Positions 59,104-64,000 of a stretch of DNA of 64,000 bases are shown one piece after another (the first letter of the stretch is position 1; each line of letters begins with the position of its first letter). The DNA comes from Diphasiastrum complanatum (Eukaryota; Streptophyta; Lycopodiopsida; Lycopodiales; Lycopodiaceae), in assembly GCA_029204225.1 (NCBI GenBank), contig CM055092.1, forward strand, positions 77,666,201-77,730,200. The letters run 5' to 3'. The position numbers were made by a program, and so were the translations under genes. Under the pieces are notes generated by a model. It was not told the DNA's origin, made no database searches, and was given only the letters and a program-made list of their open reading frames with translations.

Positions 59104-59983
59104 CATTCTCAAAATCAAAAGAAGTAAAGTTGAAAAAAGGTCTGTGATTTGATATCAAAACCAAATTTTTTTTCAAAAGAAAGACTGAATACCGGTTTTG
59201 AGCACGAGATTACAAGAGAAACAAAGTAACAAAAAGATCCATGTTCAAAAGCGATATCGAATTTACAACGTATCGGTCTCGAGCACAAGGAGTGATGGCA
59301 GACAAAGAAGGAACATAGAGCGCGCTTGAGAGCGATATTGGGAGCAAAAAACGAAAAATTTGCAAGAAAAAATGAAAATTCCGAGGGGGTATATATAGAA
59401 AATTTTTGCATGTGTGAAAAAAAACGGCTTCGGACATGTGGCAGCATCTAACTGGTCCATGTGTGTTTTCTGTACAAATCATTATGACTCAATAATGAGG
59501 CCACGTGGTGTAGGACACATGCACGAATCATATTGTGACATGTGGCATTCCTACACATGACAAATGTCAAATCAATCATTCTCTTGACGACGGAATATTC
59601 TTGACAAATGACACGATGACACATGTCCTTTTGAACATCCTCCACACGTGCAATTTTTTTTTATAAATAGGTCATTTTCGATGCGAATTTTCACGTAAAT
59701 TTTCTGATTTCTGCGTCGGATATCGATTTCAAGCGCGTACTTTCCTTTGTTTATGATCTGTTTACATACTTGCACCTGGATCCAATACTGCCTGCTCCGA
59801 TATGGCTTTCAAGCGCGAATTACATTTGCTTTCTTGTCTGTTCTTTGTAATCGCGCTCGGATCCGATACTCGATTTTCATATATCTCTTTCGAGCGTATA
59901 GGTCCTTGAGGTTCTGATCTGACCTGCATTCTAAACTTGAGAGCGATATCCAAAATCTTTTCTCTGTATTTTTTTTTGTTGAA
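59104..59983. promoter_or_regulatory. Divergent promoter region with repeated ~20-bp motif
   Basis: TATA boxes lie at 59390-59397 (TATATATA, usable by the H3-Ulp1 gene on the minus strand) and 59662-59669 (TATAAATA, for the plus-strand gene). A motif close to GATATCGATTTCAAGCGCG, or its reverse complement, occurs near 59244-59261, 59321-59340, 59717-59737, 59796-59817, 59869-59898 (weak) and 59935-59951. Copies 1, 2 and 6 are in one orientation and 3-5 in the other. The motif may bind a regulator or the element's transposase. Confidence 0.6.
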
Positions 59984-61462
59984 ATGTCTAATTTCGATTC
60001 TAGTGTGTTGTCTGTTTTTCATGAATTTGGTATTAGTGATAATATAGAGTATTTCAAATCTCTTTTTTCTTCTTTTATTTTAATTCTTCCTTCTATTACT
60101 GAGGGTCCTAGTGTGAAAGCATTTTCTGAGATTTATCTCAGATTTAAGTCTCTGCTCAGTACTCCCTTATTCAGATCTCAGAATAAGGACATGATTCATT
60201 ATCAAGACCTGGTAGCACTCGACAAACATATCTATAAAGCTAAGCTTGACACAATGCTCACCAAGTTACATAATGATTTCAAGTCTGTAGATGATTGTCC
60301 AATTCACAATAAAAAATGTAGATTTGTAGAGTTTCAGCTTGCATTTGTTTTTTTTTTCTTTTGTTGAATATCTTTGATGATTTGGAAGCTGGCTCTTTTA
60401 CTTCTGAAGCTGCTTCTTTCAGTGGTACAAAATCTGAAAAGTCGAAGACTGTAAATATAAAAACTTCTTTAACTGATACGAGCGTTAGTTTAGATGATTG
60501 TACAAATTTTAATTCTGCACGAAATAGGACATCGTTTATTGGCCCTAGAACTACCAACACCCTTTCTCCTTCTGATAAATCTTTTATCACATTGCCTACT
60601 TATAATATAGATAATAATTCATTTAAGACACTATCAGATATATCGGATCTTTTTGATTTCATAGAGGTCGAGACTCTTTGTATTTTGAGCAAAGAGCTTC
60701 ATGAATTTTTGGATATAATCGATTATGATGCTGATGACCCTGCTGTTGACGATGTAAATAATGATGAGTTTTATTAAGGGAAAGATTGCTTGAAAATGGA
60801 TGTGGAGGAAATGCGCAATAAAGAGATGGATGATCTACCTTCTGAAGAAGAGTTTTTCAGAATTCAAAGTCAACTTGGTTTTACAAAACCAACTGTCTAT
60901 TCACCAACTATATTGACATCGAAAGGTGGACATAATATTGATGGAGCGATAGTAATCAAGGATGACAAAGCCGAATGCGTAAGTTTTGTATCTTATTATG
61001 TACTAGTAGATTTGTTATGTCAGATTATATATTGGAGCTTACTTTAATTTTTTTTTCATTCCAGGAAACAATTTTCCTTGATGATTTCACAATTCGTCGA
61101 GGAGGGGAGAGATCTTCTGTTGGAAAATTTTCAAGAGATCATGCACTGGGCATTATCTGAAGTTCTTTAAGAATAATGAGATAAGTGTTTCCCATTCAAA
61201 GTTTCATCAACATGGTGAGACAATGATTATGGAAATCAAGGCACTGTCTCATTTTCTTGGAGGACATGATTTTAATAAGGCGCATAGAATAAGTTTTGTA
61301 AAGAAAACTATTGCACTTAAAATTTTAGGATATGGACCAGTGAATTCCATGCCCAGATCATCTCATTTTGCATTGTATGTTGCCTACGTTGATCTGAGTA
61401 AGCATGAAAACTATGAGCTCTTGGATCCATACGAAAGAAGGAAATTGTTGCATGACTCATAG
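59984..61462 (+). pseudogene. Element copy R, plus-strand gene of unknown function
   Basis: This is the better copy of the gene also seen at 28475-31370. It starts MSNFDSSVLSVFHEFGISDN. The N-terminal domain ends with CPIHNKKCRF. A frameshift near 60345 follows, then an acidic middle with VETLCILSKELHEFLDIIDY. A TAA (60774-60776) and SQLGF follow. A clean intron (60979-61064, GTAAGT to CCAG) precedes the C-terminal part (TIFLDDFTIRRGG, MEIKALSHFLGGHDF, ALKILGYGPVNS, LLDPYERRKLLHDS), which contains a frameshift near 61160. The paralogue with the same intron position shows this is a real gene family, but I do not recognise it. It is divergent from the H3-Ulp1 gene and convergent with the transposase-like gene. 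Confidence 0.72.
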
Positions 61463-61628
61463 TCGCAACTTTCATTAGAGAAAGTATCGGAAGCAGAGTA
61501 GATTTTGCTCAATTGTACTTTGTAAAAAAATTTATTTAATATACAAAATCTCATTTTGTGTCTATTGCCTATTGGCTTGTATAAATTTGCATGCCTTTTA
61601 AAATTTTTTATAATCCGTTGATTTTGTA

Positions 61629-63800
61629 TTATGATGAATTTGGATTCTTCTGTAAAATCATTGAAAAAGTTGCAGTATAAAGCTGTTTTTTTGTGCTAGT
61701 CCCACCATGTTGTGTACTTTTATGAAATGCCGCTCTTGCTTGCCAATGAGATTTTTCCATTCCTTGCGATGACCATATGCTAAGACTTCCGCTATTTCTT
61801 GCAAAGAATGTCGCATGATGCCGTAATATGTGCTGCATGTCATAAAAACATAATCTAAATCAGTACCAAAAGTATGTAAATTCATTGCACATATTTGTCT
61901 ATAGTAGTATAACATCAAAATCTTACCATATAATGTGTTATATGATCTACACCCGATGCACTTCGAACTGCATCCCCAAATTCACTAGTCATTTTCTGTA
62001 TCATTTGTACATCAGTATTTGAAAATTTATCTTTTCTCAAGTATTTCACCATGTTGTCTAATTTTTTCCAAATTCTACTTTGTGTATACAAGTAGAACCT
62101 TGTTCTTCGAAATCTTGAGTTGCAGCTATAATCTCTTTCCAAATCGAGTATTGAATCTTGGATTGTTTGCCAGAATAATTTGATAAAAATCTTCGAGCTT
62201 TGGATCCTCCAATGCTCGGCTTGCACGAAATATTTCCTGTTTTACCTGATAGCCTGTCATCCTTTTTTATTTTAACGTGGCCTTTATGTAAGCCCGCTTT
62301 AGACAACACATCCCTTAATCTGGAAATAGCTTCTTTCGCAGATGCCTCTGGCTTGGAATTCCATGCAAACAAGATGTGAAGATATATTATTTTTTCTATT
62401 ATACGCACCTCTGCATGCAATGTACAAATATGAACATTCTGAAGAGGAAACGATAGTACGGGTTTCCAATTAGGATCTCTTAATATTCTTGTACTCCTTG
62501 TCATGTCTTTTGCTGTTTTCATGTAGTACAAACAAGGGTGTTTAGAGTTAGCGCCATGGGATACATTGAACATACATTTTAATGTCTTTAGATCTCCTAC
62601 TAAATGCCATTCTATGTTGAAAGTGCCAATTCTAGGAATATTGAGTGGAACTCCCTCCATGTGTTTTTTTATAGTGGCAGAATATGACGTTCTATTAAAT
62701 ATCCATGAGCGAATGTCATGGTCTTCTTTCATCACCTATAAGAGAAAAAAATAATGTGATTTAGCCTCACAATATTAACATGGAGAAGATTTGCCAAATG
62801 AAATCCATATTAAAATGATTATCCCTATTGATGATGCGAAGGAACTGCTATATCTAAAATGCTGCAAACCACCAAATATCATTTTCTGATTGAACACTGA
62901 AGTTGAGGCCTTATGAGTCTTTTAAATTTGAAAGTGCTCTATTCATGATCGTAAGACTGACTCTCTCCATTTTTTGTCCTTTTATAATTTCAGACTCATC
63001 TAACTTGAGAACAACTATCAACTTGCTATTGACATTCTCGTTTATAATACCATAAAAATTTATGATGAATGTTAGTAGCTGATTAATATCAATAAATAAA
63101 TTGTTAGAATTGTTATATGCTAGACATTCTCCTTTCGAGCAATGCACTTCATTGATATGATATGGATTACCAACTATTGTCTACATACCTTGGTTTAACC
63201 TGTCTCTTTGTTTTTTAAGATGAAATGGTCGTGGGATTGGAAACTTCTTGATATGTACCTGTGCAAATGCCTCTCGTATCATCTTAAACATTGTTGCATA
63301 TGCTTCTCTACTAATGCTAGAAAAATCACATGCCCCTTGAACCAATGAAGTGTCTAATATTTTTCTAACTTCATTTATAATGCTATCAGTAACTGAAGCC
63401 TTAATTTTTTTCATTTTGTTATTGTTTAGCATTGATTTCATAGATTTAGAAGTCAAGATAGAACCTAGTGAGTTTTCAATGGAAATCTCATTGGCCAAAT
63501 GGTCTTCAGCAACCAATGCTGATATGCATTACATTAGTATTTTTAGACATGATGTGAATGCCACACAAGGTGTTATTGAATGGCAGTGAGAAGAAGATGA
63601 AGTGGGTGTGATAGGGGGTGTTGCAATCTCAGAAGTGGTGAAGGTGGATATATGGAAGTGGCTGGATGGATCAAGATTCCTTTGCTCATTACTATCTTTT
63701 GAAAGCACTTTTGTCAGCAGAAGTTTCCCATTTGACGTTTCTTGCAGCTGTTTGAATTCTTCACGGAGTTCGAGAGCTCTTCAAGTGGTTGTGAATGTAT
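61629..63800 (-). pseudogene. Element copy R, candidate DDE transposase (N-terminus off window)
   Basis: From the high end, an N-terminal part has ELREEFKQLQETSNG and a Ser/Thr/Pro linker. Next comes SLGSILTSKSMKS (63516-63181), a TAG at 63178-63180, then VVLKLDESEIIKGQKMERVS, a candidate first catalytic Asp. After an intron whose donor is mutated, exon 62735 onwards has WHLVGDLKTLKCMFNVSHG (candidate second Asp), PCLYYMK (CxxC in copy L), NVHICTLHAEVRIIEKI, KPSIGGSKARRFLSNYSGK and ITHYMV. After another intron come HILRHHATFF and SLSIWSSQGMEKSHWQAR with a candidate Glu, then STQHGG. The order fits RNase H-fold transposases with a zinc-binding insertion, such as RAG1/Transib or KDZ, but this is inference from spacing and motifs. 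Stops and frameshifts break the copy. Confidence 0.62.
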
Positions 63801-64000
63801 AGAGGAGTGTATGGACTCTTTTTTTTTTTTTTTGGGTCCATTTCAATGATCAACAAGCTATTAACTTGTCAATTTTTTGGGGACTTGAGACACGGCTTAT
63901 AATCATTGTTGAGAACCTCTAACATCCTTGAGTTTGTTGCTTCAAGCACCGAACTATATCAATGGTATGTTGCGGATGTCGTAGATTTGTCTGCTTCACG

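Noticed and set aside
61658-61918. 86-codon frame with YGIMRHSLQEIAEVLAYGHR
   Set aside because: It is a shifted reading of the transposase-like exon; the paralogue at 31.4-31.7 kb supports the other frame (SLSIWSSQGME).

Overview
This window is nuclear DNA of a land plant. The evidence is Ty1/Copia and Ty3/Gypsy retroelements primed by initiator tRNA-Met, a plant-type TLC-domain membrane protein gene with a 5'UTR intron, GT-AG introns, plant-type telomere-like repeats, and long (CT)n, (GA)n and (CA)n microsatellites. The heavy nested retroelement load would suit a large genome such as a fern, lycophyte or gymnosperm, but the lineage is my guess.

Layout. 0-8 kb: microsatellites, fragments of two Gypsy elements (one with a C-terminal chromodomain), and a minus-strand Copia element whose LTR and neighbouring Gypsy DNA occur twice because of a local duplication. 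8.9-13.4 kb: a 142-bp foldback and a plus-strand Copia element with its reverse transcriptase deleted. 13.4-15.7 kb: an unrecognised minus-strand coding region with a Ser/Thr/Pro linker and a coiled coil. 16-20.8 kb: AT-rich DNA with no gene seen. 20.9-26.1 kb: a Copia-type element with both LTRs and a 5-bp target duplication, inserted in one unit of an older tandem repeat. 27.0 kb: a tRNA-derived SINE-like sequence. 28.5-37.0 kb: a decayed multi-gene element (copy L), broken by three insertions. 37.1-40.8 kb: another minus-strand Copia element. 43.5-49.3 kb: the only gene that looks functional, a TLC-domain protein with a 4.3-kb 5'UTR intron. 52.5-55.0 kb: a decayed Copia element. 57.3-64.0 kb: a better preserved copy of the multi-gene element (copy R), which runs off the window.

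The most unusual content is the two related loci L and R. They share three gene types: (i) a minus-strand gene that starts with a histone H3-like protein (MARTK-type N-terminus, helix N, and the exact loop motif KRVTIMPKD) and in copy R runs into a C-terminal Ulp1/C48-like cysteine peptidase; (ii) a plus-strand gene of unknown function with one conserved intron; (iii) a minus-strand gene with candidate DDE-transposase motifs laid out somewhat like those of RAG1/Transib or KDZ-type transposases. In copy R the H3-Ulp1 gene and gene (ii) are divergent, each has its own TATA box, and between them lies an array of a roughly 20-bp motif in both orientations. I read L and R as relatives of a plant DNA transposon, or transposon-like element, that carries a histone H3-SUMO-protease fusion. 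I do not know of such a system, but I could not search for one. All copies here carry stops or frameshifts.

Nearly all other ORFs are retroelement debris. Many in-frame stops look like C-to-T decay (CGA to TGA, CAG to TAG, TGG to TGA), as expected for methylated, silenced plant repeats.
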